Origin: Paraspadella gotoi
Lineage: Eukaryota > Chaetognatha
Direction: 5' to 3'
Length of the DNA: 64,000 bases
NCBI GenBank assembly: GCA_051294375.1
Contig: CM119266.1
Coordinates: 16,176,087-16,240,086 of the forward strand
The notes below the pieces were generated by a model. It searched no databases. It had not been told where the DNA came from and saw only the letters and a program-made list of their open reading frames with translations. The position numbers and the translations under genes were made by a program. Positions 11,731 to 22,156 of the stretch are shown one piece after another. Position 1 is the first letter of the stretch, and each line of letters begins with the position of its first letter.

Positions 11731-12666
11731 TTAAGGTCAGCCACGCCCCTTTTTCTCACGCGTGCGAATTTTTCCCCAAATTTCCCACGTGTGTGAATGC
11801 ACGCAATATCCGGTTTCGCCTGCGTGCGACGCACTTCCGGTTCAAGGTGGACGCTCGGATCGTGACGACGATTACGGGTTGAAGCTTTGGATCTCGAAGG
11901 CGGCGTCGAGCGTAGAGGAACTTGATACGGCGGACATTTCTTGAGAATAAGCAGCGTGTGCTTTCCTTTTTTCTTAGTTTTAATATTTAATTTTTAGCTT
12001 TTTTGACATTATTTTTTTTTGCTTTAGTTAAATATTTATTTTTTAGGTTTTTAGTTATTTTGTGTGTTTGGTTTTCGACAGGTTAACCTCAACTTTCAAT
12101 CGATCGTACGGCTTCGATTATCTCCGAGAAAAGTGTTATTAACCATCATGCCTTTTTTTCCCAGGTTTTCGTAACTTTACGCTCGGGGGAAATTTGCGAT
12201 TTTCCTTCGCTGGGGGAAAATTTCTCCCCAAGCATTACAAATTAACTACGCGTAGTTCTCCCTTTGGTATTTTTTTGGGAACTTAGCGATTTTTTTTTTG
12301 CTAAATTTTTTTGCTAAATTTTTTCTTTTTTGTACGAACAGGTTCGTTCCTCTCCGTTCGTGCGGGGGGTACGACCAATTTTTCGATATGAATAATTTAG
12401 TAATTTTTTAGAAAAAATATTTTTTAATAATACTTTGTTCGTTTTTTAGAAATGGATATTTTTTCGATTTGTTTAGTATTAAGGTTACTAACCCATTGAA
12501 TTTCAAGTGTATTTTAGTTTCTTTTCAGATTCGTTTTCGTAAGGACGTTGAGAAAAAGGTGAAGATTGAGTCAAGGTCAAGGCTTCTTGGTTAAGCGAGA
12601 GGAGGACAAAACAACCAACGCTCGCCAAAGCGTGTTCTTCCCGACCAGAACAAGACGGAAGAACGA

Positions 12667-12699
12667 AACCACTCTTCGGAGCGGTGGTTGCCAACCACC
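12667..12699 (+). other. mutually exclusive hairpins with a CTTCGG loop
   Basis: AACCA-CTC (12667-12674) can pair with GAG and TGGTT across a TTCG loop flanked by C and G, which as RNA is a very stable tetraloop. GGTGGTT (12683-12689) can instead pair with AACCACC (12693-12699) over a 3-base loop. One strand serves both folds, a switch-like arrangement. Function unknown. Confidence 0.5.
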
Positions 12700-14335
12700 C
12701 ACTGCATAGGAAGCGCCCGATCTGTCCACATTTTTTGTATTATTTAGCTTTTGTATTTTTTGATAGCTCAAGAGAAGATGGCGACAATTTAGAGTAGGTA
12801 AGAATAATATAGGATTATCTCTCTTTGATCGTTTATATTATTCATAATTTGCCCCTAACGTTTTTCAGCTTTTATAAAATTTTTTTGCTTCGACTTTCGA
12901 ATGTCTCTAGACGGACGGAGTCTTCGCGAGTCGACGCTAAAATATCACAATATTTAGGCCTTCGGAGTGACGGTCTCCCCTGTCAAGACTGTCTCCTGCG
13001 CGCCGCTTGGCGGGCGACTTACCTTTACGTATAGCCGGTTCCGTTCAGAATTGGTTTGGATAAGCGTCGGGAACTCCGAATATTTTTTCTAAAATCGGTT
13101 ACGAATAGTTGTTTGTTTTGACCTTCGCCTCCTTCTTGGCGTCGAACAACTTTACCGAACACCCTTTATAGTACTACCCTATCGAACGCTTACGACGCGG
13201 TTTCTCTGATGGCAAAGTAAATCGTTTCGTATTCGTTTGGTATATTGTACGCCCACTTTTTTGTGTTTTTCTCCCTTAAAATAAGTTAGGAGGGAGCTGG
13301 GTAGGGAGCAGCGACGAGAAGGTTATCATATTATTGCTTTGCTTACTTTTTGGCAGGGTTTGAGGGTCTCGCCCCATCCGTAGTCATATTGCTTTGCCTT
13401 GCCGAAATACTTGATCTCGTTGCTTCGGCATTCGGATGCTTAAAGTAAGGGTAAACCAATAAAATAACTTCCTTCAGCGCTTTTTAGATTGATTACGTTT
13501 TTAGAGTGATAGATTATTAGGTTTTCGTATTTTCGGGTTTTGATAGGTATTGATTTCGTTTTTAGGTCTAGTTTAATATTTTTTATTTTGCCAACCTACT
13601 ACGACATAAGGTAGATAAGGAATGTTAATTATTTTTTGTTTTTCAGTGTATTTCACGGTTTATTTCAAGAATAAGTTTCATTTCAAGAAGAAGAAGATTT
13701 ACAAGATTCGACGGCGAAGATATTAGTACAATTCGATTGTTTCAATTTACTATTTTTTCCCGTAGGAGTAGTCTAAGATTTTTTGTGTCGTAGTACGGTT
13801 GTGCGTCTCTAATATTTTTTGTAAGGAGTCGAATATACGCAGATTCTTCAAAAGATTCGGTCTTCCGTATCGGGGTCCTCATCGAGAATCGTAGAGGGAC
13901 GTTTTGAAGAATGCTTGTGACATGACTGAAGATATGCTTGCGATTTCTGATGCGGCCACCTGCGGTAAAGGAAAATTCAAGTATTTGAGATTGTGTTATT
14001 CGTCTCAGGTTGTTCGTGACATGAAAGGCACCTTTTTGCCTCGCCATGTTTGATTGAAGGTCGAAGGGTTGATTTCGTTCTTAGCCGGTTCGAAATTACC
14101 TCGAGATTCCTATTTCGTTCCTGCGGGGGCGGAAAGTTGCATTTTCGGTGAGCGTGTAATATCGCTTACCAAGATCGACAACCTTTTATTTTTTCTTTTA
14201 CCTTTCGGTTCTTAGAATTCGAATTGGTCGGCGGTGCCGTATTGTCCCTAACAATTCGGGCTTCCATTAATATTCACGCTTCATTCCTTTAGTTGGCTAC
14301 TTCGGAAGTCGCGGGTGTAACATATGTCGGGCTCG

Positions 14336-14436
14336 AGATCGGCACCGGGGTCAGTTACAACCGGTCTTCGCGTCTTCGACCTAAGTGAAAAAAATATCGG
14401 GTTTAAGTCGGCCACCGGGTCAGTTATAACCGACTT
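14336..14436 (+). other. pair of covarying hairpins with a shared 18-nt loop
   Basis: Unit one has AGATCGG (14336-14342) opposite CCGGTCT (14361-14367), seven pairs with one T-G. Unit two has AAGTCGG (14405-14411) opposite CCGACTT (14430-14436), seven perfect pairs. Both loops are 18 nt and nearly identical, with the words CACCGGG and GTCAGTTA. The stems differ between units yet stay paired. Confidence 0.65.
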
Positions 14437-14816
14437 TAGATTTCGATAAAGGCCTATATTGTTTTGCTTTATTATTTAGTGAATTGGTTAGTTATATGCC
14501 GAAGCCTAGTAAACCGAAATTCTATGTTTTTGTTAGTCCAGTTAGTTTAGATGATATTAGCTCCCAATGTCTCATTCCCCCTGCCTTGTGTCAATTTATT
14601 TCTAGGATCTTTCTTGTGTCATTTTTCAGTTAGCGGCAAGTGTTTTTTAGAGTCAGAAAGAAGTCCAGTTTTTTTAGCGTTTTGTTTGTATTAATAATGG
14701 TTGTTTAACGGGTGTACTGAAACACGCGTTCGAGTCAGGATTTACCTTTTTATTTCGCAGTCAGGTTTGGTACGCTTTGGTAACCGTACACGGCGCTTCG
14801 CGATTGAGCGGGGCTG

Positions 14817-15176
14817 ATGAGCGGTATCTTCGGCTGTACACGTGACCCGATCGTACGAATCGAACTTCGAAGCCTGTATTTTGAGTCGGACGAGGAATTT
14901 GATTATTACGGCTTAATTGTATTTTTACCATCTCGTACAATTTTGATCATAATTCGTGTCTTTGTACTCACCTGTTTCGTCTTCAAACATCATGACTTGA
15001 AAAGTACAACCGCGTGTGGAAGAGAGCTAGCGCCGGTCAGTTGTCGTCTGCCGCCGTTGCTCGTCTCTCCGTTTTGTCGCTTTTTGAGGAAGAGGTTCCT
15101 GATTTATGGAATCGCAAAGTTTATTTTAGGTTTAGCAAGTAAGTCCTGGGCGCATTTTTTGCATACTCGCTTTTAA
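14817..15176 (+). CDS. small open frame upstream of the 3' LTR (doubtful)
   Basis: An ATG-started frame of 119 codons ending about 115 bp before the 3' LTR. Residues about 33-60 are hydrophobic (LIVFLPSRTILIIIRVFVL) and could span a membrane, but hydrophobic codons are expected in T-rich DNA. I do not recognise it and there is no signal peptide. It could be a remnant 3' gene of the element or chance. Confidence 0.2.
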   Translation: MSGIFGCTRDPIVRIELRSLYFESDEEFDYYGLIVFLPSRTILIIIRVFVLTCFVFKHHDLKSTTACGRELAPVSCRLPPLLVSPFCRFLRKRFLIYGIAKFILGLASKSWAHFLHTRF

Positions 15177-15277
15177 ATTTTTTCCTACTCTACTTTCCAT
15201 CCCCTGCGCCGGAATATATTTGATGATTATTTCTAAACATGCTCGGGTATCCCCAGTATGCCATGTTGGCAATGCCT

Positions 15278-15291
15278 GAGATAGCGGGGGG
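15278..15291 (+). other. polypurine tract-like stretch
   Basis: A purine-rich stretch ending in six G immediately precedes the TG that starts the LTR, the normal position of the plus-strand primer. It shows that the LTR at 15292 is a 3' LTR. Confidence 0.65.
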
Positions 15292-15944
15292 TGTTACGAA
15301 ATCATTATCAATATATATACCGTGATCCAAACTTCTCTTCTTTCACCCGATGCTCTTTTATTTCTATTTTACTACGCAAGGAAATTCTATTTCTTCGCGA
15401 TCACAGCGACATCTCTAGTTTCGTAGTATTATAGTATATACTTAAGTCAGCTTCGAGTGCTACGCATGGCTGTTTCTGATTGGTTCCCGCCGTTTCTTTA
15501 GATCTCAGCCTTGATTTCTATCGCGTGTAACTCTCAGATTGTTCAGTCTTTGCAATGCGTTTTACTACTTTTTAAAGATAATAAATCGCTATTTAAGATA
15601 TCTCGGAAACTTCTTTTTAATAAGAAACTAGTGATCGCTGGATTGGTGGACTTTCCTTGTGATAGAGGCAACATTACAAATTGTTGACAGTAAGATGGAT
15701 TCTTTAAAACTTTATATATATATTTGTGAGTGTGTATTAAAATGTTTTGTATCTTTGCCCAGGACTTCTAACTCCATCTCATCGACTTTAGATAGAAGTG
15801 CTGGGCTTCGACTTTGTGCAGATATCATCTTGAGCGTCTTGACCGGCGCCTCGTCCGTCCGCTCCACCTCTCTCGTTGATAGCACAGGATCAGCTCAGCC
15901 AGTTAGTTGTCAAAGACAGCACTCTACGAACTTAGTTCAATACA
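15292..15944 (+). repeat. 3' LTR of the BEL/Pao element
   Basis: Begins TGTTACGAAATC and ends TTCAATACA (TG...CA). It has a TATATATA stretch at 15312-15319 and an AATAAA signal at 15580-15585. A donor-like CAGTAAGA (GT at 15690) and a strong acceptor TTTGCCCAG (AG at 15761-15762) bound a 73-nt intron-like segment. The same sequence recurs at 16143-16818 with scattered one-base indels. Confidence 0.85.
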
Positions 15945-15949
15945 GTTAT
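15945..15949 (+). repeat. target-site duplication, 3' side
   Basis: gttat directly follows the 3' LTR and matches the five bases directly preceding the LTR at 16143. Five bases suits BEL/Pao. Confidence 0.65.
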
Positions 15950-15994
15950 TTAAATTTAAATTAGTCATGTCTTTGGGAAGAATGCTCATCAGTC

Positions 15995-16035
<41 letters not shown>

Positions 16036-16137
16036 NNNNNNNNNNNNNNNNNNNNNNNNNCCTAAAAAATTTTTGTACGAGTCTGTAAAAATTTAGTATA
16101 ATTTTTTCATCGGTTGTATAAACTCAAAATGTGTTTG
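15950..16137. other. flank with (CT)n and a 25-N gap
   Basis: Unique flank after the 3' LTR runs into (CT)n at 15996-16035, a 25-N gap at 16036-16060, then 77 bp of AT-rich flank before the second LTR. Confidence 0.7.
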
Positions 16138-16142
16138 GTTAT
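16138..16142 (+). repeat. target-site duplication, 5' side
   Basis: gttat immediately before the LTR at 16143; identical to 15945-15949. Confidence 0.65.
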
Positions 16143-16818
16143 TGTTACGAAATCATTATCAATATATATACCGTGGATCCAAACTTCTCTTCTTTCACCC
16201 GATGCTCTTTTATTTCTATTTTACTAACGCAAGGAAATTCTATTTTTCCGCGATCACAGCGACATCTCTAGTTTCGTATAGTATTATAGTATATACTTAA
16301 GTCAGCTTCCGAGTGCTACGCATGGCTGTTTCTGATTGGTTCCGCCGTTTCTTTAGATCTCAGCCTTGATTTCTATTCGCGTGTAACTCTCAGATTTGTT
16401 CAGTCTTTGCAATGCGTTTTTACTACTTTTTAAAGATAATAAATCGCTATTTAAGATATCTCGGAAACTTCTTTTAATAAGAAACTAGTGATCGCTGGAC
16501 TTGGTGGACTTCCTTGTGATAGAGGCAACATACAATTGGCTTCATGAACAAGTAAGATGGATTCTTTAAAACTTTATATATATATTTGCTGAGTGTGTAT
16601 AAAATGTTTTGTATTCTTTGCCCAGGACTTCTAACTCCATCTCATCGACTTTAGATAGAAGTGCTGGGCTTCGACTTTGTCGTCAGATCATCATCTTGAG
16701 CGTCTTGACCGGCGCCATCGTCTCGTGCGCCCACTCGATTCTCTCGTTTGATAGCACAGGATCAGCTCAGCCAGTTAGTTGTCAAAGACAGCCACCTCTA
16801 CGAACTTAGTTCAATACA
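16143..16818 (+). repeat. 5' LTR of the BEL/Pao element
   Basis: Same LTR as 15292-15944, from TGTTACGA to TTCAATACA, with AATAAA at 16438-16443 and the intron-like segment 16552-16625. Because unique flank precedes it and GC-rich open sequence follows, it is a 5' LTR. No canonical TGG primer-binding site is seen just after it. Confidence 0.8.
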
Positions 16819-17985
16819 TTAGAAGTCTCGTTTCGGGACGCAGAGCTCAGCGTTTCGTCGAAGTGTCTCTAATCCTCGACGGTTTCTGCGAGACCCGTCG
16901 GGAGAAGATCCGCCAGCGTCGGCCTCTGGGGCCGAGCGAATCGACGTAAAAAATGCAAAACTTTCGAGGCGTAGATCGCTCGATCTCATTGCGATTAGGG
17001 ATCCTCGAACTAGCGACACGCCGTCATCGTTTAGAAACTTGCCAGAACTACGTTATCGCTCCTTCTCGATACTAGCAGTGAGATTGAAGTTCGGTTTCGA
17101 TTCGTTTTGTTTCTACCTATCTTCGGTCTTCGCTGCTAACGACTTCGTGAAGCTTTCCAACGACTTCAAGGCCGCATTGGTCACCATCGGCATACGAATA
17201 GGATCGCGTAGAATATAAGCGCGCCAGGATTAATAGCGTCGTTGAAACTCGAGTGCCGAAAACCTTGATCGGAATTCCCCTTTCGGCGTTTTTTGTGGAC
17301 TTCGTCGTTCGTTGTAGACGGATTTAGTTTCGCGCTAGTGCGACGTAACGAGAAAATATCGACAACTTCGCGACGCCGACAGTATCCCCCCCTTTCCCAA
17401 AACGCCATCGAGATATCGAGACTAACCTCTTCAAAGCGGACATGGCTCAGATCCGCAGCGTACCCTTACAGGATGCAATATCTTCCTAGCCAACCTCCAC
17501 GTCGATGAGGTGGTTGAAGCTCACGCGATTTCGTACGCGCGCTAAAGCCACCCCGACGCAGAAAACATCGCGGAGCCAACGCGGAAAGACACGTAATTAA
17601 TCGGTTTACGAAAGAAATCGTCTGCGATATCCGGAGGTAACGGAACGATGAGGCGATGGAGTTCTGTCGGACTTCTCAACCGCCTCCACAATGTCCTTGG
17701 GCCAGCGCCGCTTTCTAATTCGCGGGCAATTCAAGTGTCGACGCGGGAATCTCGGTAGAGAGCCTAGCGTCTGACAGGACGCTCCGTTCCCGCCCGCAAC
17801 AAAGAGAAGCGAGTTGCCGGAAAATTCCCAAAAGAAGGGAACCCATCCTTCGGCTGCAAACCGTCCGACGACGGTTCGTGGCGTCCCATCCGGCCGTTCT
17901 CGCCCCCTCCCCGACTCCAGAAGATGCGTCGAAACGCCGTCCGTTTATTTCCGTCTAATATCCATGTGAATACTGTTGCGCCGAG
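16819..17985 (+). pseudogene. gag-like region of the BEL/Pao element, degenerate
   Basis: Directly downstream of the 5' LTR. A plus frame is open from about 16827 to 17110 (RFLRDPSGEDPPASASGAER, then RRRSLDLIAIRDPRTSDTPS). Later fragments such as VFAANDFVKLSNDFKAALV and IFLANLHVDEVVEAHAI are scattered in other frames. No zinc knuckle is clear. Position between the LTR and protease is the main argument for gag; the sequence alone would not identify it. Confidence 0.4.
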
Positions 17986-18300
17986 GGAGATAAATCTCCC
18001 TACCTTATCTATTGACACCGCTACAATGCGACTGCGAACCTCAGGATCTACCCCAACGCTTTGGCGGGGTTTGGAGGGTCCGAGATCGAGACTGTCGCTC
18101 GTACAGGAACGACGAGAGCCATAGTCTTCGCTCGGACATCGGAGCCGCCACGAGATCACTACTGGCATTCGGTGCCCGATCAAGCGTCTCTCGTCGCGTC
18201 GAAGAAGCGCGCCAAATTTTCCCGCAATATTTTTGACTCTTCGTGGAGCTTCGAAACACTCCCCGATCCCAAGAGTGGGCGTAGTTGGTGTATCGGCGCG
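17986..18300 (+). pseudogene. BEL/Pao protease (DUF1758), N-terminal half
   Basis: Fragments across frames resemble the BEL-type retropepsin: a GSEIETVART-like block after the expected position of the catalytic loop (about 18085-18115), a SLRSDIGAAT-like segment (about 18130), and FDSSWSFETLPDP (about 18234-18272), comparable with the inner-strand motif of the family. The DTG/DSG triplet itself is not intact. It complements the C-terminal protease fragment at 3550-3720, suggesting one gene split by scaffolding. Confidence 0.45.
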
Positions 18301-18930
18301 ACCCTTTTTCTGCCGCGATGGGAATGGGTGACCCGAGAACGGTCCCTCGTTAACGCACGTGTGACACCCATAATCGCCCTCTTGACGTCGTCGTAGTGGA
18401 CGTCGTCCTTCGTCGCCGTCATCGTCGGCTTCTTCTTTTCTCTTTATGTCATTTCTTAATATAACTCTGTTCTGAGAGATTTGATAAAAAAGGGAATAAA
18501 AATCAAGAAGAAAAAAAAATAGAAAAAAGAGAAATTCCTTTTTTATTTGGGTTTATATTTGGGTGGACGTCTGGTCGGACCCGTGGCTCATCAACATTCA
18601 TGATGGTCGATGAAAAAGGGAGGCGGTGGGAGGAAAGGAAAGGAATGGATTAGATTGTAGAAAGGAGGCAAGAGGAAAGGAGAAGAAAGGTGAGGGAGGA
18701 AAGGGGGGGTTGCAGAGGAGAAAATGAAAAGAGAGAAGATGAGCGGACGTGAAATGAGTCGTTGGCTCCCTCATTTTTGAAAGACGTGTGGTGAAACTCG
18801 CGAAATGAAATCGATAGAAAAGTTGATCTTTTCTTTTGGGGGTCAAGAATCGTAAAATCTCGCGAAGGAGTCTCGTGAAATTAATCAGGGTCAACTTTAA
18901 ATATCACGTTGCAGTTGAAGGGCGAATCGT
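18301..18930. other. end of element piece and spacer
   Basis: A plus frame stays open to 18396 but has no clear domain. From about 18430 the DNA becomes AT-rich and purine-rich and I see nothing coding up to the gap at 18931. Confidence 0.5.
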
Positions 18931-19361
18931 NNNNNNNNNNNNNNNNNNNNNNNNNNNNNNNNNNNNNNNNNNNNNNNNNNNNNNNNNNNNNNNNNNNNNN
19001 NNNNNNNNNNNNNNNNNNNNNNNNNNNNNNNNNNNNNNNNNNNNNNNNNNNNNNNNNNNNNNNNNNNNNNNNNNNNNNNNNNNNNNNNNGGAAGACTAAA
19101 CTTCCAACAAAACCAAATCTGACCTTTGACCTCCCGTCGACTGAAACCGAGTAAAAATAAACCGTTAAAAACATGAAACGAATAAAAACTTCGAGAAATG
19201 ACGGATTGAGAAACGTTTTTCGTTTTTCGTTGGAAAATCCCAGGATAATTACCATAAAGTTTCAGAGAAACAAAAAAAAATAAAAAGTTTTAGAAATTTG
19301 TGGCGCGGCCGACAGAGGCGGAAGTTCAGGATCGTCGCAAATCAAGGAAACGGTTCCATTA

Positions 19362-19367
<6 letters not shown>

Positions 19368-19432
<65 letters not shown>
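19368..19432. repeat. (CT)n microsatellite
   Basis: Pure CT repeat of about 32 units. Confidence 0.95.
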
Positions 19433-19436
<4 letters not shown>

Positions 19437-19674
19437 CCTTTCCCTCTTTTTTCGAATTTCTCTCTCTCTTAAGCACCTCCTATTCGCTAACAATATTTCA
19501 TTTTTAAATGTACTGACTTATACAATTAGGTAAGTTTCAAAACATATCATCCTCGCACAAATACAGTTCCATTCTACATTTCCGAATTGTATTCGCAGAG
19601 AGAGAGAGAGACATTTTCTTCTCTTACTCATAAAGTCTTCGAGACGTCACGCTTAACGGCGCCCATTCATTTTC

Positions 19675-19697
19675 CGGCGCCGAAAAGGTCGGCGCCG
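19675..19697. other. paired CGGCGCCG palindromes
   Basis: Two copies of the self-complementary CGGCGCCG separated by 7 bp, inside a small GC-rich island (about 19655-19830) with further GGCGCC words. The pair can form an 8-bp stem. Confidence 0.6.
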
Positions 19698-21465
19698 CTT
19701 TTTGACGTCGTTTGACGCTCATGGGGCGGCGCCCATGGCCGGTGGCGTTGTCTCCAGAAAATACGAGGACGAAGATCGAAGCGAGAAAGTTTAAGCGCGA
19801 CAACGCGTCCGACGAAACGAGGGGCGCGCTTCATATTTTATTTATTTTATTACTTGTNNNNNNNNNNNNNNNNNNNNNNNNNNNNNNNNNNNNNNNNNNN
19901 NNNNNNNNNNNNNNNNNNNNNNNNNNNNNNNNNNNNNNNNNNNNNNNNNNNNTCCTTCCCTCCCCTCCCCTTCGGTAATTAAGCGCATCTTGAACTTTCT
20001 TCGTGATCCCAGTGGAGTTTCGCAGAGATGAATAATCTTCTTTCGCTGAGAAGTAAATAGCGTGAGTCTCCTCATCATCTTCATCAATCTAACCCAAAAA
20101 ATCGGCCCAGTTGCCCATTTTTATGCTCATCCTTAATAAAATGATAAACTTAAATATATATCGTAATTAACGGTAACACTTATTTTACTAAAAAGTAAAA
20201 GCTATGTAATATTTTTAATACATATATTCTGCCGGACGTTTTTTCACGTCCCGGTGTTCAAATACTTGTTCGTCTTCTCCCGAGAGATCAAATTTATCGC
20301 TTATAAATTTCACTTATTCCCACAATTACAATCAGTTCTTTTTCTNNNNNNNNNNNNNNNNNNNNNNNNNNNNNNNNNNNNNNNNNNNNNNNNNNNNNNN
20401 NNNNNNNNNNNNNNNNNNNNNNNNNNNNNNNNNNNNNNNNNNNNNNNNNNNNNNNNNNNNNNNNNNNNNNNNNNNNNNNNNNNNNNNNNNNNNNNNNNNN
20501 NNNNNNNNNNNNNNNNNNNNNNNNNNNNNNNNNNNNNNNNNNNNNNNNNNNNNNNNNNNNCTCTCAGCGTCTGCCCACATTTCACAAGCTCTTTCAAACG
20601 CCACAGTGAGTCACCAGCGACGCCAACGGACGCCCTGGGATTTCGATCGATTAATATATAAACTTTAATGAGTCGTTAGTGTATATATATATATATCACA
20701 AGAATATCAAGTACCCTTTTCTTTCCTCTTTACTGATTCAAAATCCCTCATTTTTTTATTCTCCCACCTTTTCGCCACCTCAGCCTATCTCCACCTNNNN
20801 NNNNNNNNNNNNNNNNNNNNNNNNNNNNNNNNNNNNNNNNNNNNNNNNNNNNNNNNNNNNNNNNNNNNNNNNNNNNNNNNNNNNNNNNNNNNNNNNNNNN
20901 NNNNNNNNNNNNNNNNNNNNNNNNNNNNNNNNNNNNNNNNNNNNNNNNNNNNNNNNNNNNNNNNNNNNGGGCCACGCCCACGTGACCGCCTTCCATCGCC
21001 GTCTCATTGTCCAAAGGTTGCGGCCGTAAAAAAATCTCCTGGCCTCTCGGATGAAAAGCAATCCGTCCACAATTTGACTTCTTTATCTCCAAAGTTCAAA
21101 CGCTTCTTCTTCTGCTGTCTTATTCTTTATTTTTTCTTTTTCTACTTTTTTTCTTCGACTCTCTTTTTTCTTTTTTCTTAGACGACATACAATACATATA
21201 CGTACTACTACACGCGGTAGCAGTGTCGGTTCACTTACTCATATTTTTTTTACAAATTATTCAATATAAAAGTCTTTTAACAATTCTTTATTTATTAATT
21301 ACATCTGTTATTTAATTTTTCATTAGTTTTTTTTATTATAATCTNNNNNNNNNNNNNNNNNNNNNNNNNNNNNNNNNNNNNNNNNNNNNNNNNNNNNNNN
21401 NNNNNNNNNNNNNNNNNNNNNNNNNNNNNNNNNNNNNNNNNNNNNNNNNNNNNNNNNNNNNNNNN

Positions 21466-22156
21466 CGCGTTGCTAAGGGGATGGAAACGAGGCCCGTTGT
21501 CGTTGCTATGGTTTCGCCATGGAGGTCGCTGGAGGGGGCGCCGCTGGAGGGGGCGCCGTAAAACGGCTACGGAGGCGGTTTCTACATCGGAGGGAAAATG
21601 AGATTGAAAAAAAAGTGATGAGAAAGAAAGGAATTGACCCTTTGTCATCTGAGCGACCGCGCAACATTTACTCTATATTTTTTGCAAACTTTATACGAAA
21701 AATAAAAAGCGTCAAATGCTATAAAGCTACCGTTGGATTTAAGGATATTAAAACGTGGTTCATACATTACAAATTAAAAAATAATTGGTTCGCCTAAAAT
21801 ATTTTTTTTACTATTCGTTCGACGGTCGTGCTTCGTAAAAAAAAGGTTAGAAACTATAGATCAACAATGAATTGGCGTGCCAGAATTAAGCCGACGGTTT
21901 AGTTGCTTTTGTCAACACAGAATCTCTCTCTCTGTGTCTCCCTCTTTTCCTCTCCCTCTCTCCCTCGCCCTCTCTCTCTCCCAGGAGTCCCGTTGGAGTG
22001 GAAGTCTCGTCGTCTCATTAGAGATTTTTATCTTGTTTTCCTTTCACTGCGTCGGCCTCTCCCTTTCCTACCCCTCCCTAACCCTCCGTCCACCTTTCCC
22101 TACCCCCTTCTTTCTCCCCTCCCCTCTCCTCCGTCTCATCGCCGCTCGTTCCTTTC
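21466..22156. other. spacer with GGCGCC-containing duplicate
   Basis: A direct repeat of GCTGGAGGGGGCGCC occurs twice at about 21528-21558. CT-rich DNA follows from 21920. No gene is seen. Confidence 0.5.

Larger units (their letters stand above)
9536..14816 (+). other. 5.3-kb T-rich, apparently noncoding retroelement region
   Basis: No convincing long frame on either strand, although pol ended 2.3 kb upstream and the LTR is still ahead. It holds many short hairpins, for example 10652-10667, 11302-11324 (9 pairs including one T-G), 11361-11379, 13107-13151 (AGTTGTT/AACAACT plus CGCC/GGCG), 13400-13430 and 14147-14170. Stems of six or seven bases are expected by chance at this length; only the repeated, covarying ones (separate entries) exceed that. 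A perfect 14-bp palindrome AACTACGCGTAGTT is at 12244-12257. A small open frame with DVLKNACDMTEDM (about 13905) may be chance. Confidence 0.6.
3550..15949 (+). mobile_element. BEL/Pao LTR retrotransposon, 3' piece (unusually long)
   Basis: Plus-strand element running from the end of the aspartic protease through reverse transcriptase, RNase H, integrase and the DUF5641-like tail, then about 8 kb of additional sequence, a purine stretch, a 3' LTR (15292-15944) and a 5-bp flank gttat. The domain order protease-RT-RNase H-integrase and the motif set place it in BEL/Pao. Usual members are roughly 5-9 kb with the 3' LTR soon after pol, so the 8-kb spacer is unusual. It holds an unrecognised frame and repeated hairpins. 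Coding parts are interrupted by frameshifts, but the two LTRs differ mainly by one-base indels, which points to read error as much as decay. The 5' piece appears to be at 16143-18300. Confidence 0.8.
18931..21465. other. gap-rich region without a recognisable gene
   Basis: N runs at 18931-19089, 19858-19952, 20346-20560, 20797-20968 and 21345-21465 split short unique stretches. A perfect DR1 motif TGACCTTTGACCT is at 19120-19132. Frames crossing the gaps are artefacts. Confidence 0.7.

Noticed and set aside
13742-14047. 101-codon minus-strand ATG frame
   Set aside because: Antisense to the retroelement, no recognisable domain, and of a length that chance can produce here.
9536-14816. High number of short hairpins as evidence of a structured RNA
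   Set aside because: By a rough estimate a random 5-kb sequence should already hold about twenty 6-bp stems with short loops. Only the repeated covarying hairpins were kept as evidence.
17764-18183. 139-codon minus-strand frame
   Set aside because: It is the shadow of the plus-strand protease region, which shows family-specific motifs.
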